Assembly (NCBI GenBank): GCA_016937015.1
Contig: JAFGWT010000483.1
Location: 1-44,487, forward strand
Length of the DNA: 44,487 nucleotides
Direction: 5' to 3'
From: Deltaproteobacteria bacterium
GTDB taxonomy: Bacteria; Myxococcota_A; Polyangia; JAAYKL01
The notes under the pieces were generated by a model. The model was not told the origin of the DNA and did not search any database. It saw only the letters and a program-made list of their open reading frames with translations. Of this stretch, positions 23,590 to 32,480 are shown piece by piece (position 1 is the first letter of the stretch; each line of letters starts with the position of its first letter). The position numbers and the translations under genes are program-made.

Positions 23590-24714
23590 ATGAACACGAT
23601 ACAAAAAGCGCTCGTCGCAGCGGCCGCTCTGCTTGTCAGCCTCGCGGCAAACGGATGTGCCGTGAATATTTACAATTCCCAGAATGTACAGGATGCCGGC
23701 ACCGCCCAGTCCGCTCAAACCGCAACGGGGGCCACATCCCGCGCGACAAATGATGACCAGCCCACTCGTGGCAAAATGAAACGAAGCGGAAAAATAATCA
23801 CCGCCCGTAAGTATAAAGAGGGGCTGCGCTTATTGGCCCGTGGCGAACGAGTCAAAGCCAAATCCCGCGCCCAGACCCAAATGCACATGAAGGATGAACA
23901 CAACCGCAGGAAGCAAGTCAGCGGGGGGAAGACCGACCGAACAGACACAGGGCATGGAAGAACTGAGCGGCGGACGCGGGAGAAGCGGGATGACACCCGC
24001 GGACACGGCAGGCAACCCGAGCGGAATGCCACCGAAGACCTGCCGAAATCAGAGAAAACCCAAAAGGAACCGACCGAAAAAGCAGTCCACACTGAAAAGG
24101 CGTCCCGCAAGCGCGACCGAAAACAGCCCGCCGAAAAAGTACGCCCCAAACGGGAGCGACCAAGGTTGGAAAAGGACACGGCGCAGGCGCCCCAAAGCGA
24201 TGAAGTCTCCTATCAGGTGCCGCCCCAAACGCCGCCGGAAAACGAGTTCGGCTACGAGACGCCAGTGTACGGTTGCTTTGAGGGCGAGGTCATTTTTGTG
24301 CCAGCCAACACCCGAAAGCTGCCTGAAAATTTCGACGAATACGAAGTGGCAGCGGTGCTGTACGCATGCGAATGGGACATCGCGCCCCGCGCGTTTGACA
24401 AAGGTTTTCCGGGTGTGGAGACTCAGTTTGAATGGTTTGCCATTCGCTACACCGGCGCGTTTGGCGTCAGTGAGAGCGGTACATATACATTCCGAATTAA
24501 CAGCGACGATGGCGCCCGGCTCTTTATTGACGGAAAAGAGGTTCTCGACAACGACGGGGTTCACCCGCCCAGATCTAAAAGCGCCAAGGTGCACCTCCAG
24601 GCTGGCGACCACGACATGCGGATTGAATACTTTCAGGGGCCCCGCTACGAAATCGCGCTTCAGCTGTACGTCACGCCCCCTGACGGCGCGGAAGAAATAT
24701 TCAGCGTTCGATAA
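23590..24714 (+). CDS. Lipoprotein with charged linker and PA14 domain
   Basis: 374 residues from the ATG at 23590, which has GGAAGG 8 nt upstream and starts a lipoprotein signal (ALVAAAALLVSLAANGC, Cys23). Residues about 60-215 are an extremely Arg/Lys/Glu/Thr-rich low-complexity linker, likely cell-wall-spanning or nucleic-acid/peptidoglycan-sticky. Residues about 235-372 are a PA14 domain: FEWFAIRYTGAFGVSESGTY, TFRINSDDGARLFIDGKEV, LDNDGVH and the closing LQAGDHDMRIEYFQG. PA14 domains bind carbohydrates or act as spacers in adhesins and hydrolases, usually with a DD or DDG calcium site like the SDDG here. No catalytic domain is fused. It is followed 77 bases later by a membrane protein on the same strand. 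Confidence 0.85.
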   Translation: MNTIQKALVAAAALLVSLAANGCAVNIYNSQNVQDAGTAQSAQTATGATSRATNDDQPTRGKMKRSGKIITARKYKEGLRLLARGERVKAKSRAQTQMHMKDEHNRRKQVSGGKTDRTDTGHGRTERRTREKRDDTRGHGRQPERNATEDLPKSEKTQKEPTEKAVHTEKASRKRDRKQPAEKVRPKRERPRLEKDTAQAPQSDEVSYQVPPQTPPENEFGYETPVYGCFEGEVIFVPANTRKLPENFDEYEVAAVLYACEWDIAPRAFDKGFPGVETQFEWFAIRYTGAFGVSESGTYTFRINSDDGARLFIDGKEVLDNDGVHPPRSKSAKVHLQAGDHDMRIEYFQGPRYEIALQLYVTPPDGAEEIFSVR

Positions 24715-24791
24715 CCCATATTCGCCACACTTTGCGCAACGCTTCTTTGTGCCATTGACGTTCCATCCACCGGCGAATAGAGTGCAACCCA

Positions 24792-25610
24792 ATGAGACTT
24801 GTCCCGACCAAAAAACAGCTGAACCAGTCGTGGGAGAAATACGGCCTGATTGTAGTGGGCAATATTGTTTTTTTCACCCTGCTCTACTTCATCTCCTACC
24901 GGCCCCACAATGAAGAAAACCGGGCATCCGAGTTTTTAAGCCTGGCTCAGCAGGCGGAAACCGAAGATCAGATGACCACCGCTCAAACCCTTTACACCAA
25001 AATTACGCGGGATTACTCGGGCACCCGGTCCGCTGCCACAGCGCAGACACGACTTGAGTCCCTGCGCCGGCAACACACCAAACACACCCAACTGTCGAGC
25101 CCCCCAAAACCCACACCGGTATTTGATATTGAAAAAATGCTCGACCAGCGACCGGCGGTTTACGTGGCGCGATTTTTGGCTGCCCATTATGACGATTCTC
25201 CCAAACTGAAACCCCGGGTTCGACAGGCCATTGCCGACTATCTCAAAATCGCCATCAACTACGATGGGGTGCTGTTAAAAACCCTTCGCACCGAAAAGGA
25301 ATTTTTACGCCCCGAATTTCAAACAGCGTTCTTTTCCGTTTTGACCCGATGCGAAATGAAGAAAGATTGGATTTACGACGATTTTTTTATTCGCAACAAC
25401 AGCATTTTCCCATGGCACGATGTGCGACTGCACGTTACTGTTTCTCAAGGCAAAACAAAAGAATCCGCGGACATGCGCATTCCCGCCCTCAGACCGGGCC
25501 GCGCCATTGAGGTCGCCAGTCTGAACGTGAAAGAAGCCGGTGGCGATGTGATTTGTCAGGGTAAACTGAGCACGCGAGAGGGAAAGGCCACTTTTAAAAA
25601 CCGGTTGTAA
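24792..25610 (+). CDS. Single-pass membrane protein with possible TPR region
   Basis: 272 residues; no family recognised. A transmembrane helix at about 18-35 (YGLIVVGNIVFFTLLYFI) is followed by a helical pair resembling one TPR (ASEFLSLAQQAETEDQMTTA, QTLYTKITRDYSGTRSAATA), a Pro-rich linker (SPPKPTPVF), a helical middle part and a beta-rich end (VRLHVTVSQGKTKESADMRI, EVASLNVKEAGGDVICQGKL). With few positive residues before the helix and no cleavage site it is probably a signal anchor with the main part in the periplasm. It sits between the PA14 lipoprotein and arfB; common transcription is possible but unproven. Confidence 0.75.
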   Translation: MRLVPTKKQLNQSWEKYGLIVVGNIVFFTLLYFISYRPHNEENRASEFLSLAQQAETEDQMTTAQTLYTKITRDYSGTRSAATAQTRLESLRRQHTKHTQLSSPPKPTPVFDIEKMLDQRPAVYVARFLAAHYDDSPKLKPRVRQAIADYLKIAINYDGVLLKTLRTEKEFLRPEFQTAFFSVLTRCEMKKDWIYDDFFIRNNSIFPWHDVRLHVTVSQGKTKESADMRIPALRPGRAIEVASLNVKEAGGDVICQGKLSTREGKATFKNRL

Positions 25611-25654
25611 CGGATTTTAGTCGGACACCTTTTCATCCGCTATGGCAATAATGT

Positions 25655-26089
25655 ATGGAAGCTGATTTGCACATCACCGAAAATCTCATCATCCCCGGCG
25701 CCGAACTGTGGGCCACTGCGAGTCTGAGCGGTGGTGCGGGCGGACAACATGTCAACAAGGTCAGTTCCCGAATCACCCTGTACTGGCAGGTGGTGGCGTC
25801 CACCGCCCTCACTGAATCTCAGCGCGCGCAACTGATGGCACGCCTGTCGTCGCGAATATCCACTGACGGCGTATTGCAGGTCTCCTCTGACACCCACCGC
25901 AGTCAGCACCGCAACCGGGCGCTGGCGCGGGAGAAGATGGCGGCACTCATTGCCGCTGCCTTGAAAACACTGCCAAGGCGTATTCCGACCCGGGAAAGTA
26001 GGGCTGTTCACCGACGGCGGCTGGATACCAAGCGGCGTCGCGGGACCGTTAAACAACTCCGACGTCCCCCCGATACCGGACGCGAATAA
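25655..26089 (+). CDS. arfB: Alternative ribosome-rescue factor ArfB (peptidyl-tRNA hydrolase)
   Basis: 144 residues, family-typical length. The catalytic GGQ motif is in LSGGAGGQHVNKVSSRI, which releases the peptide from peptidyl-tRNA on ribosomes stalled without a stop codon. The basic C-terminal tail (RRRLDTKRRRGTVKQLRRPP, then DTGRE) matches the tail that lies in the empty mRNA channel and separates ArfB from canonical release factors, which carry an additional codon-recognition domain. RSQHRNRALAREKM is the expected helix after the core. The ribosome-binding site ahead of the ATG at 25655 is weak. The gene precedes typA, another ribosome-associated factor, across a 190-base gap containing a terminator-like hairpin. 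Confidence 0.93.
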   Translation: MEADLHITENLIIPGAELWATASLSGGAGGQHVNKVSSRITLYWQVVASTALTESQRAQLMARLSSRISTDGVLQVSSDTHRSQHRNRALAREKMAALIAAALKTLPRRIPTRESRAVHRRRLDTKRRRGTVKQLRRPPDTGRE

Positions 26090-26221
26090 TGAAATAGTAT
26101 TAAAATATAAATTGACGCGCCGAATGTATCAGCTAAAAGGGCAGTGCCAAATTAGGGATTCACTTTCTAAGTGAGCTTTGAAACAGAATAGAGTTCACAG
26201 AAATACAGAAAGCACTGTGGT

Positions 26222-26261
26222 CATGTGAAACAGCAGAACGTTTTCACATGTTCCTTTTTTT
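26222..26261 (+). terminator. Possible rho-independent terminator between arfB and typA
   Basis: CATGTGAAA (26222-26230) pairs perfectly with TTTCACATG (26242-26250) around an 11-nt loop, followed by a T-rich tract (26251-26261). The stem is AT-rich, so termination strength is doubtful. Confidence 0.45.
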
Positions 26262-26327
26262 ACGTGAATTTCTAATAATATGCTGGCCCGCTCTGAATGC
26301 GTACGCCACTTCCGGAGAATGACAATT

Positions 26328-28148
26328 TTGACTAAAAAATATCGCGATAATGTTCGAAACGTGGCGGTCATCGCCCACGTGGACCACGGCAAAACGACCC
26401 TGGTGGACTCCATGCTGCGCCAAAGCGGACTGCTGGGGGAATCCGGCATGAACGAACGAATACTCGACAGCAATGACCTTGAGCGGGAACGGGGCATTAC
26501 CATTCTGGCCAAAAACACCTCTGTCGATTACAATGGGATTACGATTAATATTCTCGATACCCCGGGTCACCACGATTTTGGTGGCGAAGTGGAGCGCACA
26601 CTCATCATGGCCGATGGCGTCCTGCTGCTGGTGGATGCCGCTGAAGGGCCATTGCCCCAAACTCGCTTTGTGCTGAAAAAGGCGCTGCGCCTGAATCTCC
26701 CGGTCATCGTGGCGATTAACAAAATCGACCGCAAGGATGCCCGATGCGAGGAAGTGCTCGACGAAGTATACGATCTTTTCATCGACGTTGGCGCCGATGA
26801 CGCGACCATTGAATTTCCCGTGCTGTTTACCGACGGCCGTGCCGGGGTGGCACATAACGAGCTCAACGACGGTTCCACGGATCTGCGACCCCTGTTCGAT
26901 GCCATTGTAAACACCGTTCCGCCGCCCGAAGACACGCGGGATCAAACCCTGCTGCTTCAGGCCAACAACCTGGACTGGGACAACTTTGTGGGCCGTATTG
27001 TGGTGGGCCGCGTGATTCAGGGCACCATCCGGGTCGGACAGGAAATTTTTGTAAAAGGGAAAAACAACCGGGTGATTCAGGGAAAAGTGATGCGGCTGTA
27101 CTCGGCCAACGAGCTGGGCAAAGTTGAAATCAAAACCGCGGTTTCCGGTGATATCATTTCGTTTGCAGGGGTTGAGGAGGTAACCATCGGGGATACCATC
27201 GTTGCCGACAGGGAGACACCAGCGCTGGAACGAATCGAAGTGGATGAACCCACCATGGCCATGAACTTCTGCGTGAATACCGGGCCATTTGCCGGAAAGG
27301 ACGGCCAGTACGTAACCAGTCGCAATCTGCGCGATAGACTGATGCGCGAAGCGATGATGAATGTGGCCATCCGCGTGGAAACCACTGATTCCACCGAGAT
27401 ATTTCGGGTAATTGGCCGCGGCGAGCTGCAGATGGGCATTCTGGTGGAGACGATGCGGCGCGAGGGATATGAGCTGATGCTCTCCAAGCCGGAAGTGATC
27501 ACAAAGGAAATTGACGGCAAAGTGTGCGAGCCCGAGGAGCGGTTGCGCATAGACTGCGATGAGCAGTACATGGGCGCCGTGACCCAGATGCTGGGGGAAC
27601 GCAAAGCCAAAATGATTGACATGAATATCGAATCCGGTCGGACCACCATTATTTATCACATTCCCACCCGGGGACTGATTGGTCTGCATTCCAGGTTTTT
27701 AACTGAAACTCGGGGCGCCGGTGTAATGAACGCCACTTTCAATGGCTGGATTCCAAAGCAGGGCGAAATGCCCGGACGCGCCAGCGGTGCTCTGGTTAGC
27801 GACCGAACCGGCGTCACCACCGCCTATGCGCTGTATGGCCTTCAGCCCAGAGGAACACTGATCGTCGATCCCGGCACTTCCGTTTATGAGGGCATGGTGA
27901 TTGGCGAGACGCCCAATGGCCGCGAGCTGAACGTCAACTGCACCCGCGAGAAGAAACTGACCAACATTCGCGCCGCCGGCAAGGATGACGCCATTATCCT
28001 CACGCCGCCCAAAAAAATGAGCCTGGAGCAAGCCATCGAGTTTATTGACGATGACGAACTCATAGAGGTGACACCGGCAACACTGCGCCTGCGAAAGAGA
28101 ATCCTGTCCGCGTCTCAGCGGCAACGGGCCACCGCTGGCGGCAAGTAA
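26328..28148 (+). CDS. typA: Ribosome-associated translational GTPase TypA/BipA
   Basis: About 606 residues. The N-terminal GTPase has G1 [11 protein letters not shown]3 [13 protein letters not shown] and G4 NKIDRKDAR, with the switch I region [14 protein letters not shown]. Domain 2 beta barrel, EF-G-like domains III and V ([20 protein letters not shown]) and the BipA-specific C-terminal domain ([20 protein letters not shown]) follow in order, complete to the end. TypA binds the ribosome at the EF-G site and supports ribosome assembly and growth under stress or cold. I favour the TTG at 26328 because GGAGA lies 9 nt ahead; an ATG at 26319 overlaps that same site, and an ATG at 26280 has no ribosome-binding site. 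The 481-codon antisense frame here is a shadow. Confidence 0.96.
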   Translation: MTKKYRDNVRNVAVIAHVDHGKTTLVDSMLRQSGLLGESGMNERILDSNDLERERGITILAKNTSVDYNGITINILDTPGHHDFGGEVERTLIMADGVLLLVDAAEGPLPQTRFVLKKALRLNLPVIVAINKIDRKDARCEEVLDEVYDLFIDVGADDATIEFPVLFTDGRAGVAHNELNDGSTDLRPLFDAIVNTVPPPEDTRDQTLLLQANNLDWDNFVGRIVVGRVIQGTIRVGQEIFVKGKNNRVIQGKVMRLYSANELGKVEIKTAVSGDIISFAGVEEVTIGDTIVADRETPALERIEVDEPTMAMNFCVNTGPFAGKDGQYVTSRNLRDRLMREAMMNVAIRVETTDSTEIFRVIGRGELQMGILVETMRREGYELMLSKPEVITKEIDGKVCEPEERLRIDCDEQYMGAVTQMLGERKAKMIDMNIESGRTTIIYHIPTRGLIGLHSRFLTETRGAGVMNATFNGWIPKQGEMPGRASGALVSDRTGVTTAYALYGLQPRGTLIVDPGTSVYEGMVIGETPNGRELNVNCTREKKLTNIRAAGKDDAIILTPPKKMSLEQAIEFIDDDELIEVTPATLRLRKRILSASQRQRATAGGK

Positions 28149-28384
28149 TCGGCAATTGGGTTTGCAGTCTGCAAATGGTCATCGAAGCAAAGCAGCGATG
28201 CAGGTCGAGCAAACAGCGCATGGACATTCAACACAGCAGGTCGGTTTTTAGTGTCCAGTTTCGATGCGAATTGCCAATCAAATCATTTCGTGTCAGCGTG
28301 TTGGAATAACCAGTGTGAATTAATCTGTTGGCACTTTGGTCAGGGTGACAGGTCACTGAAACGCTGATACAATGATGCTTGCTC

Positions 28385-29155
28385 ATGATCATGAAAAACG
28401 AACAACCAGACACTCTTTTTGATCCGCGGTCTCTGATTAAAGTCGTTGAGCTTCCCGAAGGTACCCGCTCACTGAACATACTGTCGCGTACCCTTTGGCT
28501 CAAAGGCGAACGGGCCTATGATCCGTTGTGGCGATATGTGCGAAGCGTTAATCCGTCCCGTCACCGCGGTCAGGGCGCAGCGGTTCGGTTTGGCGAGTAT
28601 TACATGGGGCTGCGCGGTCCCAACCGCATCCCCGCGTTTGCCGATTTTCGGGCGGAAACACTTTACATTGGACGCAAGCTGGAGATTCCGTTTAACTCCA
28701 TCCGCGGCGTGATGGCCGGACACGGCATGCTGCCCTGGCGAAAAATGCCTGTCTTTGTTTTGATGGTGCGGGTGGACGGCAATGATGCCTATATCCCAAT
28801 CCATCAGTGTCTGGTTGACCCATCAGTGGTGGATTTGGCGGACTTTCTTTCGAGCCACATGCATGTGCCTCTTGGTATTGCATCCAACCCGCTTCATTTT
28901 CTGATTCACCCTGGCAGCGCGGTCATGATTCATTCGAAGGGCGAAACACCCCTGTACGAATTACGCGGCATGATCACCTCCCGAGGTCCAGACGGCCGGA
29001 CGCGCATCAAGGTCATGGGGGCCGGCGGTTCCACCACTATCGTCGACAAGCCCGATCCCAACGGCTGGGTTGAAAAATGGGGCATTGTGGCCGATGATCT
29101 GATCAGCATCGTCTCTCGTCGCACCCGGTCCCGATATGGCCGCGCCGATTATTGA
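28385..29155 (+). CDS. Unrecognised 256-residue protein
   Basis: No signal peptide, transmembrane helix or known motif is visible, and I do not recognise a family. The sequence looks genuinely coding: it is well-mixed and globular with blocks of probable strands (VPLGIASNPLHFLIHPGSAV, FVLMVRVDGNDAYIPIHQCL) and a conserved-looking middle (EIPFNSIRGVMAGHG). The GRKLEIPFNSIRGV stretch is reminiscent of PH-like or YcxB-type beta-domains, but this is a guess. The end contains SRRTRSRYGR. Start codons at 28379 (TTG), 28385 and 28391 (ATG) are all possible and none has a good ribosome-binding site. It lies 236 bases after typA and 73 bases before the HAD gene. Confidence 0.7.
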   Translation: MIMKNEQPDTLFDPRSLIKVVELPEGTRSLNILSRTLWLKGERAYDPLWRYVRSVNPSRHRGQGAAVRFGEYYMGLRGPNRIPAFADFRAETLYIGRKLEIPFNSIRGVMAGHGMLPWRKMPVFVLMVRVDGNDAYIPIHQCLVDPSVVDLADFLSSHMHVPLGIASNPLHFLIHPGSAVMIHSKGETPLYELRGMITSRGPDGRTRIKVMGAGGSTTIVDKPDPNGWVEKWGIVADDLISIVSRRTRSRYGRADY

Positions 29156-29228
29156 CCCATTCCGCTCAACGCGCCGGATTTTGTCCACTCTGCATTTACA
29201 CCATCCAAATTGAGGTTATCTTGCGAGG

Positions 29229-29714
29229 ATGACTGATTTGAATGAATACTTACTGTTTCTGGATTTGGACGGGGTTCTGGTAAATTTCGAAGCAGGTGTG
29301 AAGAAGCTGTTTGGCAAGCCGCCAGAAGCACTGCATCCAAGGCAGATGTGGCCTGGACTGGCCAAAGCACCCGATTTTTACAACACCCTTGACTGGATGC
29401 CCGATGGCCGTGCGCTCTGGGCGTTTTGCCGCCCCCACTACCCAATTATTTTAACGGGATTGCCCATCGGCAAATGGGCGGAACCGCAAAAACGAACCTG
29501 GTGCCAACGGGAACTGGGAGAAGACGTCGAAGTGATTGCCTGCATGTCACGACACAAGCCGTCCAAAGCGATTGCCAGAGATCCCGCACGCATCCCGGTG
29601 CTGGTGGATGACCGGGAGAAAATCAAAGCACCCTTCGAGGAAGCGGGGGGTATTTTTATCCACCATCGCAGCACTGAAAAATCCATCCTGGAATTGAAGC
29701 AGCTGGGCTTTTAA
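29229..29714 (+). CDS. Small HAD-family phosphatase / 5'-nucleotidase-like protein
   Basis: 161 residues. HAD motif I is LLFLDLDGVLVNF (nucleophile and general acid Asp in DLDGV), the second block is ILTGLP (Thr of motif II), the Lys of motif III is probably in SRHKPSKAIA, and motif IV is VLVDDREKIKAPF. The short cap (MWPGLAKAPDFYNTLDWMPD) matches the deoxyribonucleotidase / NT5C-like branch, which removes the 5' phosphate from small nucleotides; the exact substrate cannot be read. The ATG at 29229 is used. It converges with the Cys-rich secreted protein gene 20 bases away. Confidence 0.85.
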   Translation: MTDLNEYLLFLDLDGVLVNFEAGVKKLFGKPPEALHPRQMWPGLAKAPDFYNTLDWMPDGRALWAFCRPHYPIILTGLPIGKWAEPQKRTWCQRELGEDVEVIACMSRHKPSKAIARDPARIPVLVDDREKIKAPFEEAGGIFIHHRSTEKSILELKQLGF

Positions 29715-29734
29715 AACCGGTATTTTCAGGAGAT

Positions 29735-31132
29735 TCAGAAAATCAGGTCGAACAGAGACGCGGCGGCTGTTGGGGGGGTCATGGTGCAGCCAAACAGACT
29801 GCCGTTGGCATTCTTTTCCTTTGTTGTCGGCGCATCGTAAGTGGTGGGTTTGCCGTCAATTATCTGTGTATCTGCGCCGGATGCACTATCGTTCGGCATC
29901 GTGTCGCCCGCACCGGTAGCAGAATCCCCGATGTGCGACTCCGTATCGGCGGTATTCGATGTGTCGACCTCTGTGTTTGAATCAGACGCCGAATCCGAAT
30001 CTGTCCCATTTTGAGATGTGGTGTCGGTCATGGTATCCGGCACAACTGTCGTCACCGTGTCAGCGGTATCTGAATCCACAATCACGACTGTGTCAGAATC
30101 CGAGGCTGAGGTCGTATCGATTACAGTCGCAGTGTCAATTGCTGTGCCAGTATTCGTATCAATGATGGTTCCGGTATCTGTATCTGTGCCGGTTTCCGTA
30201 TCGGTAATGATTGTCGTGCCCGTGTCCACCGTTGCGGTATCCACCGTGCCCGTGTCCACCGCACCTGTATCAGTGGTTGCGGTATCCACGGGAATATCCA
30301 CGCATTCCGCCAAATTGCCCGACAACACTGTCTGCGACCCATCACAGTGAATATCGAGACAGCTATTCACATTGCTGACTGAACAGTCAATGTCTGCCAC
30401 ACCACAGCCGCAGTCGCATCCCCCATCACCCATGTATTCAGACAAACATTCCCATCCAGGTAACTCCGGATCGAAACCCGGCTCATAGCAATCGATATTG
30501 TTGTTGTATCCCGGGTAGGTTGGAATATCCATGGGATCTTCTTTGTTGTAACAAAAATCGTCGTCACAGGAATGGACCGACAGGTCCGGGCAATCCGCTT
30601 CCTGAAAATTACAGCCGCAGTTGCATTTTCCGTCATTATAGACATAAGACGGACACACCCAGTCGGGGTCAATCGCCGGGTCCTCTCCAAAATCAATACA
30701 CTCCCGATTATCTTCATATCCAGGCCACTGCCCCTCAGGGCACCAGTCTCCGTAGGCATCACATGCGGTGGCGCTAATCGATTCACACTCCTGGTCAAAC
30801 GCAACACAGCCGCAATCACAGTAGCCGTCTCTCCAGGCAACAGAGGAGCAGCGCCAGTTGGCCGGCAGCTCATCGTCCTGTCCGATTAGTGTGCACTTAG
30901 TATTGTCGCGCCAGTCCGGATATGAATTTGCATTGCAACGATCCTTATCGCAGAAAGGGGCTGTGACACCGAGGCAATCCAAATCCGCCACCGCACAACC
31001 GCAATCGCATTCGCCATTATTGTAATACTGTTCCGGGCAATCCCAGCCCGCAGGCGCCTGGGCCAGTGCGGCAGCGGATGCCATCAAACCAATCATAAAA
31101 ACAGTGCTGCAACCAAATACTCGGAAAATCAT
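29735..31132 (-). CDS. Secreted Cys-rich repeat protein with Asp/Thr linker and C-terminal tail
   Basis: 465 residues from the ATG at 31132, chosen because AAGGAAG lies 6 nt upstream and a signal peptide follows (VFMIGLMASAAALAQ). Residues about 28-290 contain four repeats of roughly 65 residues, each with W.C....Y.DG, then CDCGCAVADLDC, CDCGCVAFDQEC, CNCGCNFQEADC or CDCGCGVADIDC, and a closing Cys. These resemble small disulphide modules common in myxobacterial surface proteins. Residues about 295-430 are a Thr/Asp/Val/Ser linker. The end is GSLFGCTMTPPTAAASLFDL then IF, a Cys followed by MTP and a hydrophobic terminus without basic residues, similar to the end of the metalloprotease at 32914. 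A run of seven G (29772-29778) falls in the MTP codons. Probably an adhesin or surface structural protein; function unknown. Confidence 0.82.
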   Translation of the reverse strand: MIFRVFGCSTVFMIGLMASAAALAQAPAGWDCPEQYYNNGECDCGCAVADLDCLGVTAPFCDKDRCNANSYPDWRDNTKCTLIGQDDELPANWRCSSVAWRDGYCDCGCVAFDQECESISATACDAYGDWCPEGQWPGYEDNRECIDFGEDPAIDPDWVCPSYVYNDGKCNCGCNFQEADCPDLSVHSCDDDFCYNKEDPMDIPTYPGYNNNIDCYEPGFDPELPGWECLSEYMGDGGCDCGCGVADIDCSVSNVNSCLDIHCDGSQTVLSGNLAECVDIPVDTATTDTGAVDTGTVDTATVDTGTTIITDTETGTDTDTGTIIDTNTGTAIDTATVIDTTSASDSDTVVIVDSDTADTVTTVVPDTMTDTTSQNGTDSDSASDSNTEVDTSNTADTESHIGDSATGAGDTMPNDSASGADTQIIDGKPTTYDAPTTKEKNANGSLFGCTMTPPTAAASLFDLIF

Positions 31133-31395
31133 TTTTATCTTCCTTTGCTGTGCCAGTTTCCGGACTTTGGTGGATTCGTAAAAATACCACATAAATTTAT
31201 TAGTTAAAGGAAATCAATAATGAAATGGAAGTTTTAATAAGACCTGGTCATTGACAGATGTGACTGCAAATAATTCACTGCAGGTCCCCGGCAGGTCTAA
31301 AAAACCAATTTCAACGCCATATAACACGATACACCATCGCCTAACTAAAAGACCAGCCCGTCGGTTGGGGCGCTGAGGCCGGAATCGGCCTGCGC

Positions 31396-31812
31396 TTATT
31401 TTAGGCCCTCAAAAGCAAAATCGTATGCCTTTGCCTTGAGTACATCGCTTTCATCAAATTTCTTCTTGAGATCGCCGCTTTTCTTTTCTGTGGCCCGAAG
31501 GGTGGCGGCGTGAATGAACTCTATCGGCGCCGGACTGGATGCCAGCAGAACGCCTTCCCAGATGAAGGTGCCCGCTGCGCCGGCCATCTGTCCCGCCGTG
31601 ATGCGCCTGTTCAGAATGATCTTGTCGACCTTGTAATTTTTAACATGCTCGCCAAGGGTTTTCAGCAGGCCGGCCACATCTTTCGGGGTGGGATTCTTTA
31701 CCATTTCCAACCGGTCGAAAGACTCATTTACAAAGGAATGATCCTTTTGGGTCCCCTCCAGCGTTACGATGTTGGCGGCGTTGCCTTTTAAAAATATACC
31801 TGTGACTGCCAT
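31396..31812 (-). CDS. DUF3010-family protein
   Basis: 138 residues. The start MAVTGIFLKGNAANIVTLEG, the middle VKNYKVDKIILNRRITAGQM, AGAAGTFIWEGVLL, and IEFIHAATLRA fit the DUF3010 family, small cytoplasmic proteins with an RNase H-like look (the first block resembles a beta-hairpin with GxxLKG). The function is unknown. GGAGAG lies 7 nt before the ATG at 31812. It stands alone, 263 bases downstream-side from the Cys-rich gene and next to a decayed stretch. Confidence 0.8.
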   Translation of the reverse strand: MAVTGIFLKGNAANIVTLEGTQKDHSFVNESFDRLEMVKNPTPKDVAGLLKTLGEHVKNYKVDKIILNRRITAGQMAGAAGTFIWEGVLLASSPAPIEFIHAATLRATEKKSGDLKKKFDESDVLKAKAYDFAFEGLK

Positions 31813-32023
31813 GGGTCTCTCCTGTGTATGCCATCCTTCAACACGAAGGGTGGGGTTGAGGTTACGGCGTCCAATCTGGACAACGCGCTGTACTGGTCAA
31901 AAAGCTGGTCATCGCTTTACGGGGCCGTATAAGTCATGGTCGATGCATACCCCAAAGCGTGTCGGATTGCCAGTTTATGGTTTTCAAGTGTTATTTGTGA
32001 TGTCGCAACCCCCTATTGCAGCC

Positions 32024-32074
32024 GGCCCTGTGAAGGAGGAGGAAAAAAGATACCCCGGAATCCGTGTTCGCGAG
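32024..32074. repeat. 51-bp dispersed repeat, copy B (partner at 1385)
   Basis: Matches 1385-1435 at 46 of 51 positions in the same orientation. Here it lies 3' (minus-strand sense) of the FGE remnant at 32331, as if marking the start of a further, lost family member. Confidence 0.7.
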
Positions 32075-32330
32075 CCAAACGACCGTTTAGAGGTGGCGAA
32101 GGCGCGGATCAATTGAGTACAACTGCCAACGCGGTTGACTGCGTCGCTTTGCGTGTACGCCGTCCAGCGCACTGGACTCCACTCCGTGCACAAAAAGTCG
32201 AGACAGTTCGAAATGACGTTGCTTCCTCAGAAGCAACGCGCGCTCAAACCGGCCTAAACGTGAAAGCTTACAGCGCAATTAGTACCGGGAGATAACGCAT
32301 ACTTTTGGTTGTCGTACGCCACTTCAATCT

Positions 32331-32480
32331 CAAACAAAGTGCGGACTGGACGGAAGCCGGCCTCACAATGGGGTTTTCGACGGCCGCTGTTTGTCGAGTT
32401 GACCATGATATGTATGAAAATTTTTTGTCGTCACAACGCCAGGTTTCGACCCCATGAAGCGCTTTACGGGGAGCGCGCCA
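32331..32480 (-). pseudogene. C-terminal fragment of an FGE-family gene
   Basis: On the minus strand 32331-32360 encodes GFRPVRTLFE, the same end as the pseudogene at 732-1372 (27 of 31 bases match 763-793). Upstream, in another frame, SWSTRQTAAVENPIVR has the pattern that normally precedes it in the family (R.a.R....p). A frameshift separates the two and no conserved upstream part is left, so this is a fragment. The left limit of the similarity is approximate. Confidence 0.55.

Noticed and set aside
26244-27689. 481-codon minus-strand open frame
   Set aside because: It is antisense to typA, whose motifs are unambiguous; its product is His/Gln-rich and resembles no protein family.
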